From Adlercreutzia sp910585575 (GTDB lineage: Bacteria; Actinomycetota; Coriobacteriia; Coriobacteriales; Eggerthellaceae): a DNA stretch of 64,000 nt. The stretch lies in the NCBI RefSeq assembly GCF_951801035.1, contig NZ_CATOKT010000003.1, one strand, 5' to 3'. The notes below the pieces were generated by a model that worked only from the letters and a program-made list of their open reading frames with translations, had not been told where the DNA came from and did not search any database. Shown one piece after another: positions 8,426 to 16,620 of the stretch (position 1 is its first letter; each line of letters starts with the position of its first letter). The position numbers and the translations under genes were made by a program.

Positions 8426-9940
8426 ATGACTCTTTCACGTCGAGATTTTTTGAAGGCTGGCGGCGCAACGTGCCTCATTGCCGGGGCGGGAGCTGCGCTC
8501 GCGGGCTGCAGTCCGTCGGGCGACGCGGGCGATTCCGGCGCGCTGGCCGAAACCGGTGAAGTGACGCTGGTGGGCTACCAGCCGGTGAACTTCACCGAAG
8601 AGACCGACATTCTCATCATCGGCTCGGGCTATGCGGGCCTGGCGGCCGCCATGGCGCCGGCGCTGGCGGGCAAGAAGATCAAAATCGTCGAGAAGCAGGA
8701 CCAGACCGGCGGCGATTCGGCCACCTCGTGCTGCTTCATGTTCGCCGCGGGCACCGAGCTGCAGCAGGCCGCGGGCAACCCCATGACCGTGGACGAGTAC
8801 TGGGAGGCCGTCAAGGAGAAGCAGACGGCCGGCTACGATCAGTACGACTGGTACCCCGAGTGGGTGAAGGGCAAGACCTACGCCAATACCAAGTTCGTGG
8901 ACTCTGCCATCAACGATTTCGGCGCGAAGTTCCAGGAGCCCTGCACCGAGGCCGAGTTGCCGCGCCTGTTCGGCAGCGTTATCCTGCCGGGCGACGGCAT
9001 CGGTTCGGGCGGCCCCAACATTTTGCAGCCCATCTCCGACAAGTTGGCCCAGCTGGGCGTGGAGACGGTGTGCGGCCTGCGCGCCACCACGCTGATCAAG
9101 GGCACTGAGGGTGCCGTGATCGGCTGCCGCTTCGAGGACACCACCACGGGCAAGATCACCGACATCAAGGCTACGGCCACGGTGCTGGCCACGGGCGGCT
9201 TCGCCGACAACGGCGAAATGGTGCGCGAGTACCTGCCCGAGTGGGCCAACTACGGCCAGATGGTGCATGGCTGCATGGGCGAGGGTCACAAGATGGCCGC
9301 CGCTGCCGGCGCACAGCTGGTGGGCATGGACTCCTCCTTCACCTATTGCAACTTGATGGGCGACATTCCCAACTGCACTACCTGGGGCTATTGGACGCCC
9401 GTGGTGCTGGTGCTGCCCAACGGCAAGCGCTTCATCGAGGAGGCCCAGTCCCACGATGCCGCTCAGGCTGCCCTGGACGCGGGCTACCGCGAGTGGTGGT
9501 CCATCTTCGACCAGCGCGCCTTTGATGCCCGCGCCATTGGCCACTCGGTAGAGGGCAACGTGAAGAGCCACGAGGATGTGTACGTGAAGGCCGACACGCT
9601 GGATGAGCTGGCCGCTGGCATGGACGTGCCCGCAGATACGCTGAAGGCCACGTTTGCCCGCTACGACGAGCTGGTGGCCGGCGGCGAGGACACCGACTTC
9701 GGCAAGGTGGCATGGCTCGAGTCGTTGCAGCCGCCGTATCATGCGCTGAAGCTGAACGTGAGCCGCTACAAGACCTCGGGTGGTGTGATGGTCGGCCCGA
9801 ACAACCAAGTGCTTGACACGTCCGATGCTGAGATTCCCGGTCTGTATGCCGCTGGTGCCGTCACGCTGCAGTCCTTCGCAAGCGTGTCCACCTGCATGGC
9901 CACGGGCTATTTCGTTGGTGAAACTCTGGCGGCTCTGTAA
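8426..9940 (+). CDS. Tat-exported FAD-dependent reductase lipoprotein (fumarate/urocanate-reductase-like)
   Basis: This 504-residue protein starts with a twin-arginine signal (SRRDFLKAGG) and a lipobox LAGC at Cys28, so it is probably exported folded and anchored outside the membrane. The FAD-binding Rossmann motif is near 65-95 (ILIIGSGYAGLAAAM), and GGDSATS follows. The C-terminal flavin segment ends with IPGLYAAGAV and ATGYFVGETLA. This is the FAD_binding_2 family of fumarate, urocanate, acrylate and related C=C reductases. No CXXCH haem sites or FMN-attachment domain are present, so electrons must come from a partner, perhaps the menaquinone pool. The natural acceptor cannot be predicted. 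It lies just downstream of a membrane LuxR regulator. Confidence 0.88.
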   Translation: MTLSRRDFLKAGGATCLIAGAGAALAGCSPSGDAGDSGALAETGEVTLVGYQPVNFTEETDILIIGSGYAGLAAAMAPALAGKKIKIVEKQDQTGGDSATSCCFMFAAGTELQQAAGNPMTVDEYWEAVKEKQTAGYDQYDWYPEWVKGKTYANTKFVDSAINDFGAKFQEPCTEAELPRLFGSVILPGDGIGSGGPNILQPISDKLAQLGVETVCGLRATTLIKGTEGAVIGCRFEDTTTGKITDIKATATVLATGGFADNGEMVREYLPEWANYGQMVHGCMGEGHKMAAAAGAQLVGMDSSFTYCNLMGDIPNCTTWGYWTPVVLVLPNGKRFIEEAQSHDAAQAALDAGYREWWSIFDQRAFDARAIGHSVEGNVKSHEDVYVKADTLDELAAGMDVPADTLKATFARYDELVAGGEDTDFGKVAWLESLQPPYHALKLNVSRYKTSGGVMVGPNNQVLDTSDAEIPGLYAAGAVTLQSFASVSTCMATGYFVGETLAAL

Positions 9941-10002
9941 TCCCTCCCTTGTTCCTCAGAGCGCCGGTTCACAGGGGGCGGTTCTGACCGCCCTTCCCCA
10001 GG

Positions 10003-10031
10003 GGCGCCCGTCTCGTTGCGAGGCGGGCGCC
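10003..10031 (+). terminator. Hairpin after the first flavoprotein gene
   Basis: A 13-bp stem (10003-10015 with 10019-10031, one G-U pair) closes a TTG loop. A smaller hairpin (GGGCGGT/ACCGCCC) lies just upstream at 9975-9992. The U tail is weak (TTGCTG). Position and stability suggest termination of the flavoprotein transcript. Confidence 0.65.
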
Positions 10032-10123
10032 TTGCTGCCAGTGCCGTTTGCGTGGCCGCGCTTGACGCGACCTGCAATTTCCCGTTGAATGGAAGCGATA
10101 CATGCTTCGAGAGAGGAAAGCTT

Positions 10124-10501
10124 ATGGCAACCATTAAACTGGCAGTGCCCACCATGGGCGAAGCGGGCCTTCAGGCCACGCGTGCCGGCCACTTCGGCCA
10201 CTGCGACCGCTTCACCATCGTCACCATCGAGGACGGCGTGGTGTCCGAGGAAACCGGCGTGGTGGAGAATCCGCCCCATGAGTCCGGCGGGTGCCTGCGC
10301 CCCGTGGGCCTGTTGGCGGGCGAGGGTGTGGACGCCATCGTGGCCGCTGGCATGGGCGGTCGTCCGCTGATGGGCTTCAACCAGGCGGGCATCACGGTGT
10401 ACTTCGACAATGTGCACCCCGTAGTGGCCGACGCCGCTGCGGCCGTGGCCGCCGGCGAGGCGCCGATCATGGATCCCTCCCAAGCTTGTCAGCACCACTA
10501 G
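10124..10501 (+). CDS. NifX/NifB-type dinitrogenase iron-molybdenum cofactor family protein
   Basis: This 125-residue protein covers one NifX/NifB C-terminal-like domain, an RNase H-like fold that binds iron-sulfur or FeMo-cofactor precursors. Visible features are the N-terminal strand IKLAVPT, HFGHCDRFTIV (His/Cys typical of the family), ENPPH, a Gly-rich segment near residue 85 (VAAGMGGRPL), and GITVYFD. In non-diazotrophic anaerobes such small proteins are widespread and usually uncharacterised. No nif genes are nearby. GAGAGGAAAG precedes the ATG, and a terminator hairpin follows. It may be a metal-cluster carrier, but its partner is unknown. Confidence 0.85.
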   Translation: MATIKLAVPTMGEAGLQATRAGHFGHCDRFTIVTIEDGVVSEETGVVENPPHESGGCLRPVGLLAGEGVDAIVAAGMGGRPLMGFNQAGITVYFDNVHPVVADAAAAVAAGEAPIMDPSQACQHH

Positions 10502-10549
10502 AACCGCGCCCGCACCGTCTTGTTGCTTGCGGCATGGCTTGACTATCGA

Positions 10550-10582
10550 GCGGCCCCCGACGACATGTCAGGGGCCGCTTTG
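10550..10582 (+). terminator. Hairpin after the NifX-like gene
   Basis: GCGGCCCC (10550-10557) pairs with GGGGCCGC (10571-10578). The loop contains the small palindrome GACATGTC, and TTTG follows. It lies about 50 bases past the stop codon. Confidence 0.7.
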
Positions 10583-10636
10583 CGATTGACGACGCGTAAA
10601 TATATCCTCGACTATCAGGTTTGCTCCAGGGTTGCC

Positions 10637-10642
10637 TATAAT
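10637..10642 (+). promoter_or_regulatory. Candidate -10 box of the fibronectin III gene
   Basis: A consensus TATAAT lies 40 bases upstream of the ATG at 10682. No good -35 hexamer is present at 16-18 bases, so an extended or activator-dependent promoter is possible. AAGGAGG lies just before the start codon. Confidence 0.4.
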
Positions 10643-10681
10643 AGTGGTATCCAGGGAGCATGATCGACGAAGGAGGATGCC

Positions 10682-11680
10682 ATGGAACAGGCGAAAAAAC
10701 TATCGAGGGGAGGGGTCGCGCTTTTCGCGGTTATCGCGCTGCTGCTCGTGGGCGCCGCCAGCTTGGCCTTGGCCCCGCAGAAGGCGTGGGCCTATGGCAT
10801 TACGCAGACGGCCGCTACCACTAATTCGGCTACCATTTCGTGGGAGGATCCGAACAAGGACAGCTCTTCCTACGAGACGACGGGCTATACGGTCAGCTGG
10901 GGCGCCGATTACAACAGCGCGACGAACAAGGTAGCGCTGCCTGCTGAGCAGACAAGCTATACGGTTACGAATCTCAAAGCAGGTACCAAGTATTACGTCA
11001 AAGTTGAGTACAGCGAAAAGTCCTTGAGAACCGGAAATGCCAACACTTACACGGTCGGGTCGAGCTCCGACGTTGCTTCCCGCGTGACCACTCCCACGGG
11101 CGTGAAGCAGTCCAAGTGGTGGTACTACATCAATAAGGTTGACTTTACCTGGAATAAGCAGAACGCCGCCGACAAGATAGAGTACCGTGTTTATCAGGTG
11201 GGCAAGAAAAAGGTGTTCGCCAAGCAAACCGCCACGTACCCCTCGAATGAGTTCGAGGTTAACAAGGTGAAGAACAACGCCATGTACACCGTGGAGATGC
11301 GCGTGCACGACAAGTGGGGTTGGTCGGGTTGGTCCAAGAAGGCCTATATGTTCACGCAGCCCATGGCCGTTGCAGGCAAAACCAAGGTCAAGGGCAATAA
11401 GCTGACGGTTACTTGGAACAAGATCAAGGGCGCTACGTCCTACACGGTCTACGCCTCTACCAAGGAGAAGAAGGGCTATAAGAAGCTAAAGACGGTAAAG
11501 GCTTCCAAGAACTCCCTCACGGTAAAGAAGATTGGCAAAACGAAAGTGAATGCCAAGAAGAAGTACTACGTGTACGTGGTAGCCAACAAAAAGGTGGGCA
11601 AGACCACCTACACCAGCGGAAAGCACTACACCTATCAGGTGAAGGGCAAGAGCGGAACCGTTCGCTGGACGTTCGACTAG
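10682..11680 (+). CDS. Secreted fibronectin type III domain protein
   Basis: This 332-residue protein has a Sec signal peptide (KK basic start, hydrophobic 12-33, ending near AWA-YG), then beta-rich modules. The first fibronectin III domain spans about 37-140 (ATISWEDPN, GYTVSWG, and a tyrosine-corner segment with LKAGTKYYVKVEY). A second lies about 150-230, and a third, very Lys-rich module at 235-320 contains TVTWNKIKGATSYTVY and KKYYVYV. There is no LPxTG anchor or membrane tail, so it may be released or bound through its basic charge. Fibronectin III modules mediate protein or carbohydrate contacts; the ligand is unknown. GC content in the gene is lower than in its neighbours. Confidence 0.85.
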   Translation: MEQAKKLSRGGVALFAVIALLLVGAASLALAPQKAWAYGITQTAATTNSATISWEDPNKDSSSYETTGYTVSWGADYNSATNKVALPAEQTSYTVTNLKAGTKYYVKVEYSEKSLRTGNANTYTVGSSSDVASRVTTPTGVKQSKWWYYINKVDFTWNKQNAADKIEYRVYQVGKKKVFAKQTATYPSNEFEVNKVKNNAMYTVEMRVHDKWGWSGWSKKAYMFTQPMAVAGKTKVKGNKLTVTWNKIKGATSYTVYASTKEKKGYKKLKTVKASKNSLTVKKIGKTKVNAKKKYYVYVVANKKVGKTTYTSGKHYTYQVKGKSGTVRWTFD

Positions 11681-11773
11681 GACGGTTTTAGTGCCGAGGG
11701 GCGGCCGACAGCGACGCAATGTGTCGCTTGGGCTGGACGCCCCGCGGATATCATCGGAGTGCGCTACAATAGA

Positions 11774-11812
11774 CGCGCGCTTGCCTTGGCGGCAGGCGCG
11801 CGTTTTTTGTTT
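11774..11812 (+). terminator. Intrinsic terminator upstream of hisS
   Basis: A 12-bp stem (CGCGCGCTTGCC 11774-11785 with GGCAGGCGCGCG 11791-11802, one G-U) is followed by TTTTTTGTTT. It most simply ends the fibronectin III transcript. It lies only 70 bases before hisS, and a TACAAT box sits directly before it (11765-11770), so an attenuator role was considered but is not shown. Confidence 0.85.
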
Positions 11813-11884
11813 GACTGCAGGCGGCGTGCCCACGGCGCGCCGATAGTGGCGCCGCGGGGCGCTGGACGAGATAAAGGACGGGTT

Positions 11885-13201
11885 ATGGCCATCAATGCAC
11901 CGGAGGGAACGCGCGATCTTCTGCCTGACGAGGCGCTGTTCTGGAACTACTTCAAGCAGACGGCGGCCGATATTTTCGGGCGCTACGGCTACCTGCCCAT
12001 CGATACGCCCATCATCGAGCAGACGGAGCTGTTCGTCCGCGGCATCGGCGAGGCCACCGACGTGGTGTCCAAGGAAATGTTCACCGCCATCTCCGGCGAG
12101 AACCTGCGCCGCTGGGTGGAGGAGGGCAAGGCTCCCAAGGCGAAGAGCCGCCTGAGCCTGCGTCCCGAGGGCACCGCTGGCACCGTGCGCGCTGTGGTGC
12201 AGCACGACCTGGTGCCCCAGGGGGCCGCTCCGGCGAAGCTTATGTACGCCGGTCCCATGTTCCGTGCCGAGCGCCCGCAGAAGGGGCGCCAGCGCCAGTT
12301 CAACCAGGTGGGCGTCGAATGCCTGGGGGCTGAAGAGCCCACTATCGATGCCGAGGCCATCATCATGCTCATGCGCTTCTACGAGAAGATCGGCATTCCT
12401 CGCGATTCCATGCGCCTGCTGCTGAACTCCATGGGCTGCGAGCAGTGCCGTCCCGCTTACCGCGACTTGGTGAAGGCCTACATGGATGAGCACGCCGACG
12501 AGCTGTGCGACACCTGCAACGAGCGCGCCCAGGTGAACCCCCTGCGCGCCTTCGACTGCAAGAACCCCCAGTGCGCTGCCGTCATGGAGAACGCACCGAA
12601 GATCACCGATCACCTGTGCGACGAGTGCCTGGAGCACTACGGTGCGGTGAAGGCGTTGCTTGACGGTGCGGGCATTGCCTACGAAGAGGACTATCGCCTG
12701 GTGCGCGGTTTGGACTACTACACGCGCACGGTGTTCGAGGTGCAGGTGGATAACGGCATGGGCGCCCAGAACGCCATCGGCGGCGGTGGGCGCTACGACA
12801 AGCTGGCCGAGGAGGTAGGCGGTCGCCCCACGCCGGGCCTTGGCTTCGCCCTGGGCTTCGAGCGCTGCGTGCTGGCCTTGGAGGCGGCAGGCTATGAGTT
12901 CCCGAAGGCCCAGCACTGCGAACTGTTCGTAGCCTGCGTGGACGATTCCGTGCGCGCCCGCGCCTTCGCCTTGGTGCAAGAGTGCCGCGATGCCGGGTTC
13001 GCTACCGAGATGGACCACCAGCATCGCAGCTTGAAGAGCCAGTTCAAGCTGGCCGACAAGCTGGGAGCAGCCCGCGTGGCGGTGTTGGGTCCCGACGAGC
13101 TGGCCCGCGGCGAGGTGACCCTGCGCGACATGGGTACCCACACCGAGGCCCAGGTGCGTTTGGAAGACGTGGTGGGCGAGATGGGTCGCGCGATTTTGTA
13201 A
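11885..13201 (+). CDS. hisS: Histidyl-tRNA synthetase
   Basis: This 438-residue class II aminoacyl-tRNA synthetase attaches histidine to tRNA-His. Motif 1 lies in the N-terminal segment YLPIDTPIIEQTELF. Motif 2 includes LRPEGTAGTVRA and the following MFRAERPQKGR loop. The histidine-binding signatures are LVRGLDYYTRTVFE and GGGGRYDKLAEEVGG. The C-terminal anticodon-binding domain covers about 335-430. The length fits bacterial HisRS. The ATG at 11885 follows AAAGGACGGG. A terminator precedes the gene and a hairpin follows, suggesting a single-gene unit; aspS, often downstream, is absent. Confidence 0.97.
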   Translation: MAINAPEGTRDLLPDEALFWNYFKQTAADIFGRYGYLPIDTPIIEQTELFVRGIGEATDVVSKEMFTAISGENLRRWVEEGKAPKAKSRLSLRPEGTAGTVRAVVQHDLVPQGAAPAKLMYAGPMFRAERPQKGRQRQFNQVGVECLGAEEPTIDAEAIIMLMRFYEKIGIPRDSMRLLLNSMGCEQCRPAYRDLVKAYMDEHADELCDTCNERAQVNPLRAFDCKNPQCAAVMENAPKITDHLCDECLEHYGAVKALLDGAGIAYEEDYRLVRGLDYYTRTVFEVQVDNGMGAQNAIGGGGRYDKLAEEVGGRPTPGLGFALGFERCVLALEAAGYEFPKAQHCELFVACVDDSVRARAFALVQECRDAGFATEMDHQHRSLKSQFKLADKLGAARVAVLGPDELARGEVTLRDMGTHTEAQVRLEDVVGEMGRAIL

Positions 13202-13289
13202 TCGCGCGTGGCTTGTGGCCGCTGCCGCTCCCGTTGGCGCGGAGCGCTGGTTGACCGTCCTGCGCTTGCGGTTTTTCTTTCGGGTCTTT

Positions 13290-13317
13290 AACGGCTCCCT
13301 GGGGACAGGGGGCCGTT
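13290..13317 (+). terminator. Hairpin downstream of hisS
   Basis: A 12-bp stem (13290-13301 with 13306-13317, one G-U) with a GGGA loop lies about 90 bases after the hisS stop. There is no long T run, so it may be an imperfect terminator. Confidence 0.55.
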
Positions 13318-13448
13318 CTGGTATGGTGTCACGAAACCTTTAGCGGGCGAGGGGCCCGCGCTCGGCGGTGCGACGTGGCGGGGACCGAGCCGCCCGATCG
13401 GCCGACGGGAGCGTTCGAGGAATTGTCTCGGACGCGCATCAAGAGAGG

Positions 13449-15635
13449 ATGAGTTACGTGGCGAAATCTGGTTTGGATGCCCTGCTGGAGGCGCTTCAGC
13501 AGTCGGGCATGAACACCGACAACGTGGGCTCGGGCGCTGGTAGCGCCGGGGCTGATGGGGCTTCCTCGGGGGCTGCGGGAGCGGGCGCAACGGGCGCCGG
13601 CGCTGGCGGCTCGCAGGGCGGTCGCGGGGCTTCGGGCTCCCGCGGCGGCGTAGGTGGCTTCGGAGGCTTCCCCTTCAGCGGCTTCGGCGGTTTCGGCGGA
13701 GGCAGCGGCCATGACGGCGGCAAGGGCGGCTCGGGCGACGGCGACGGCCCGGTGAACTTCGAGTTCTTGGCGAACGACTTCCATCTGCCGGGCAAGAAGA
13801 CCCTGGTGCTGCTTATTATTGTGGCCCTGCTGGTTATTGCCGGCGCCTACTGGTGGTTCCATCCGGCCATCAACATTCACTCGACGGACTTCTGGACCTT
13901 CGTGTTCATCGTTATCCTTCTGCCGGTGTTCCTGTTCTTTTGGATGAAGTCGAAGCAGTACCGCACGGGCACCAAGGAAATTACCCAGAACGAGGGCAAG
14001 GCGAAGACCTTCCGCGTGCTGTCGTTTATTCCCATTGCCGTGGTGGTGCTGGTGGCCATCGGCGCGGTTATGTCCATGGCCATTTTCCCGGGCAACGCCG
14101 AGAAGTACTCCAATGTGCTGAAGACTGACACCCTGGAGTTTGCCCAGGACATCAAGGAGGTCAACTACAACGAGATTCCCGTTATCGATCGCGACTCGGC
14201 CATTTTGCTGGGCAGCCGCGAGATGGGCTCCATTCCCGAGTACGTCAGCCAGTTCGAGGTGTCGAGCCTGTACTCGCAGATCAACTACCAGGGCACGCCG
14301 GTGCGCGTGAGTCCGCTGAACTACGCCGACCTGTTCAAGTGGTTCACGAACCGCGAGGGCGGTATTCCGGCCTATGCGCTGGTGGACATGACCACCCAGG
14401 ACGCCGAGATTGTGCGCTTGGGCGACAGCCCCATCTACTATTCCCAGAGCGAGCCTCTGGTGCGTAACATCGACCGTCATGTGCAGCTGAAGTACCCCTT
14501 CTACATGTTCGACGAGAAGTCCTTTGAGATCGACGAGGACGGCCATCCCTGGTGGATCTGCCCCGTGAAGGACTTCACCATCGGTCTCTTCGGCGGCCAG
14601 ACCATCAGCCGCGTGGTGCTGTGCGACGCCACCACGGGCGAGACGCAGGACTTGGCCGTGGAGGACTGCCCCGAGTGGGTGGACCGTGTGTTCCCGGCCG
14701 AGCTGCTCATCCAGCAGTACAACTGGTGGGGCTCCTACAACAACGGCTGGCTCAACTCGTTCCTGGGCCAGGAGGGCGTGGTGCGCACCACGCCGGGCAC
14801 CGACGGCACCTTGGGCTACAACTATCTGGCCAAGGACGATGACGTGTGGGTCTACACCGGCGTCACCTCGGCCACGGCCGACAACTCCATCATCGGCTTT
14901 GTGCTGGTGAACCAGCGCACCCAGGAATCGCATTTCTACAGCGTGTCCGGCGCCACCGAGGACTCGGCCATGAACTCGGCCGAGGGCCAGGTGCAGAACT
15001 TGCGCTACACCGCCACCTTCCCGCTGCTGATCAACGTGTCGAACCAGCCCACCTACTTCATGGCGCTGAAGGATGGCGCGGGTCTGGTGAAGAAGTTTGC
15101 CATGATCGACATCCAGCGCTACCAGAACGTGGCCGTGGGCGATACGGTGGCCGACACCCAGAAGGCCTACGAGGCGCTGCTGGCCACCAATGGCGTGGTG
15201 GCCGAGGGTGAGGACGGCACCACCGACGTGGTAACCGTGAAGGGTACGATCCGCTCCATGAACCAGGCGGTCATCGACGGCAACACGCACTTCTACGTGA
15301 CCGTGGAAGGGGAGGACGGCTCGGTCTTCGACTTCGCGCTGCCGGGTCTGCTCGACATTGTGGGCTACAAGGAGGGCGACTCCATCAACTTTACCTACGT
15401 GGAAGCGGCTGGCTCCAACGTGAGCCCGGCCTATGAAATTCTGGGGACCGATGGCAAGCCTGCCGAGAACGCCTCGGGCGAGCCTCAAGACGATGTGGTG
15501 GAGGACAACGGCGCGGCCCAGACGCCGGAGCAAGTGGCCGATGGCACCGACACCCAGAACGCCGCCGCAGCCGCCGAGGGCGACGCCGCCACCGACGCCG
15601 CCGCGGGAGCAGCGGAGGGCAACAAGGCTGCCTAG
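13449..15635 (+). CDS. Large membrane protein of unknown function (Gly-rich N terminus, three spans, big ectodomain)
   Basis: I do not recognise the family of this 728-residue protein. Residues 20-100 are Gly/Ala/Ser-rich and low-complexity. Three hydrophobic spans follow (about 117-138, 148-167, 190-212). A large, apparently folded domain (about 215-595) contains repeated Trp/Tyr-rich strands. A segment at about 600-660 has the alternating pattern of a small OB-like barrel, and the protein ends in an Ala/Asp/Glu-rich tail. The ATG at 13449 follows AGAGAGG; an in-frame upstream extension lacks a good ribosome site. It is monocistronic and ends at a strong terminator. Possible roles include envelope assembly or signalling, but nothing in the sequence decides. 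Confidence 0.8.
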   Translation: MSYVAKSGLDALLEALQQSGMNTDNVGSGAGSAGADGASSGAAGAGATGAGAGGSQGGRGASGSRGGVGGFGGFPFSGFGGFGGGSGHDGGKGGSGDGDGPVNFEFLANDFHLPGKKTLVLLIIVALLVIAGAYWWFHPAINIHSTDFWTFVFIVILLPVFLFFWMKSKQYRTGTKEITQNEGKAKTFRVLSFIPIAVVVLVAIGAVMSMAIFPGNAEKYSNVLKTDTLEFAQDIKEVNYNEIPVIDRDSAILLGSREMGSIPEYVSQFEVSSLYSQINYQGTPVRVSPLNYADLFKWFTNREGGIPAYALVDMTTQDAEIVRLGDSPIYYSQSEPLVRNIDRHVQLKYPFYMFDEKSFEIDEDGHPWWICPVKDFTIGLFGGQTISRVVLCDATTGETQDLAVEDCPEWVDRVFPAELLIQQYNWWGSYNNGWLNSFLGQEGVVRTTPGTDGTLGYNYLAKDDDVWVYTGVTSATADNSIIGFVLVNQRTQESHFYSVSGATEDSAMNSAEGQVQNLRYTATFPLLINVSNQPTYFMALKDGAGLVKKFAMIDIQRYQNVAVGDTVADTQKAYEALLATNGVVAEGEDGTTDVVTVKGTIRSMNQAVIDGNTHFYVTVEGEDGSVFDFALPGLLDIVGYKEGDSINFTYVEAAGSNVSPAYEILGTDGKPAENASGEPQDDVVEDNGAAQTPEQVADGTDTQNAAAAAEGDAATDAAAGAAEGNKAA

Positions 15636-15660
15636 AGCCGGCGAGATCATTCGGCAAGTT

Positions 15661-15697
15661 AAACGGGCGACCCTGTGGGGTCGCCCGTTTGTTTATT
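15661..15697 (+). terminator. Strong terminator after the large membrane protein
   Basis: A perfect 13-bp stem (AAACGGGCGACCC 15661-15673 with GGGTCGCCCGTTT 15678-15690) with a TGTG loop is followed by GTTTATT. The flanking A/T runs could make it work in both directions. The truncated DUF1016 gene converges on it from the right. Confidence 0.9.
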
Positions 15698-16184
15698 CTG
15701 GGATGCATTCCCCGGGGATGCCCTCTTCTATTTGCCGCTCGAGTTGACGCGTGCTCCAATTTGCATCGGCACATTCGTTCATGTACCAGGTGCGGGCTTC
15801 AGCATCTTTTACCTTGAGCAACGCTCTGTAGTGCGTCCAGCTCAATTGTGTACGCAGTGCGTTCACTTTCGGGAAGGCGAGATAGAATGACCTCATATTC
15901 CAGAGGTTGCGCTTGTCGAATCCCTTCCCGAAATCTGCTGTCAGGCGCTTCGAGAGCTCTGCAACCAGGCGCTTCCCGTACTCTGCTCGTTCGCCGCCTT
16001 GCTGCTCAACAATGCTGCGTCCGATTTCCCAATAAGCCTGCACCATGGCAAAGTTCGCCGCCCGATAAGCGGAGTGACGCGCGGCGGTCAGGATCTCTTT
16101 TACGGGATGATAGAAATCGGGAGTGAGAGCGGTCGGGCTCGTCGAGTCGCTCTTTTTGACGCTTTCGCTTTCCATTGGATCCAC
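15693..16184 (-). pseudogene. Truncated DUF1016 (YhcG-type PD-(D/E)xK nuclease) gene, N-terminal domain only
   Basis: This 163-residue frame matches the DUF1016 N-terminal domain. It has the KEILTAARHSAYRAANFAMV helix, YWEIGRSIVEQQGG, YGKRLVAELS, the LSWTHYR motif, and ends at WSTRQLERQI. Full-length homologues continue with FYERLL and a C-terminal PD-(D/E)xK nuclease domain, about 340 residues in all. Here the frame instead reads EEGIPGECIPE and stops next to the neighbouring terminator. It therefore looks like a remnant cut at the domain boundary. The start is GTG at 16184 or ATG at 16175. A solo N-terminal domain with its own role cannot be ruled out. Confidence 0.75.
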
Positions 16185-16620
16185 CGCCTATGTTTGCTGT
16201 TTGGCATGGTTGACATGTGCGCCGCGCTTTGGTGCAGAGTCGTTTCTTGGCTTGGCATTCTAGCAAGTTGAAGAGGGGTGGGATAGTGCGCGCAACCGCA
16301 GATTTAATGGACGGAAAGAAAGGCGCGTCAGCAATGAGACGAGTAGTGGTTTGGGTCAAGCAGTCTTGACAGATTGCAGGGGATCTCTGGACGCTTGAGA
16401 AACGGGATATGCGGTTATCCCATGACGTTTTCCCAGTTCAAGCGGAGGGTTTATAGGGTGGTTTAAAGCTTTAAACTTCTTTTTCCTCGTTGGTCGATGC
16501 GGGATTTTTCGCGGGGCGGCATAGTTCGTCTCGCAGCGAGGGTGCTGCAGGAACGGCAGCCGAGGCTGCGGTCGTCTCCAAGGGCGGGACGGCCTTACGA
16601 GAGAGGGAAGGGAACCCATC
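16185..16620. other. 436-base intergenic region before the second flavoprotein gene
   Basis: No convincing coding frame was found. The only distinct structure is the 16-base palindrome at 16462-16477. The AT content rises around it, which suits a promoter region for the flavoprotein gene. Confidence 0.6.
16462..16477. promoter_or_regulatory. Perfect 16-base palindrome, candidate operator
   Basis: GTTTAAAGCTTTAAAC reads identically on both strands. It sits 144 bases upstream of the second Tat flavoprotein gene in an AT-rich patch. It could be the binding site of a dimeric regulator such as the LuxR protein encoded downstream. This is inference from position only. Confidence 0.45.

Noticed and set aside
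10124..10501. Nitrogen-fixation link of the NifX-like gene
   Set aside because: No nitrogenase or cofactor assembly genes are in the window; small proteins of this family occur widely in non-fixing anaerobes.
11765..11770. TACAAT as a hisS promoter -10 box
   Set aside because: A transcript starting there would begin inside the terminator stem at 11774-11802, and no -35 box is at a proper distance.
13329..15650. 773-codon open frame antisense to the large membrane protein gene
   Set aside because: Composition is typical of a GC-skewed shadow frame and it runs through the strong terminator region; the plus-strand frame has membrane spans, a ribosome site and clear boundaries.
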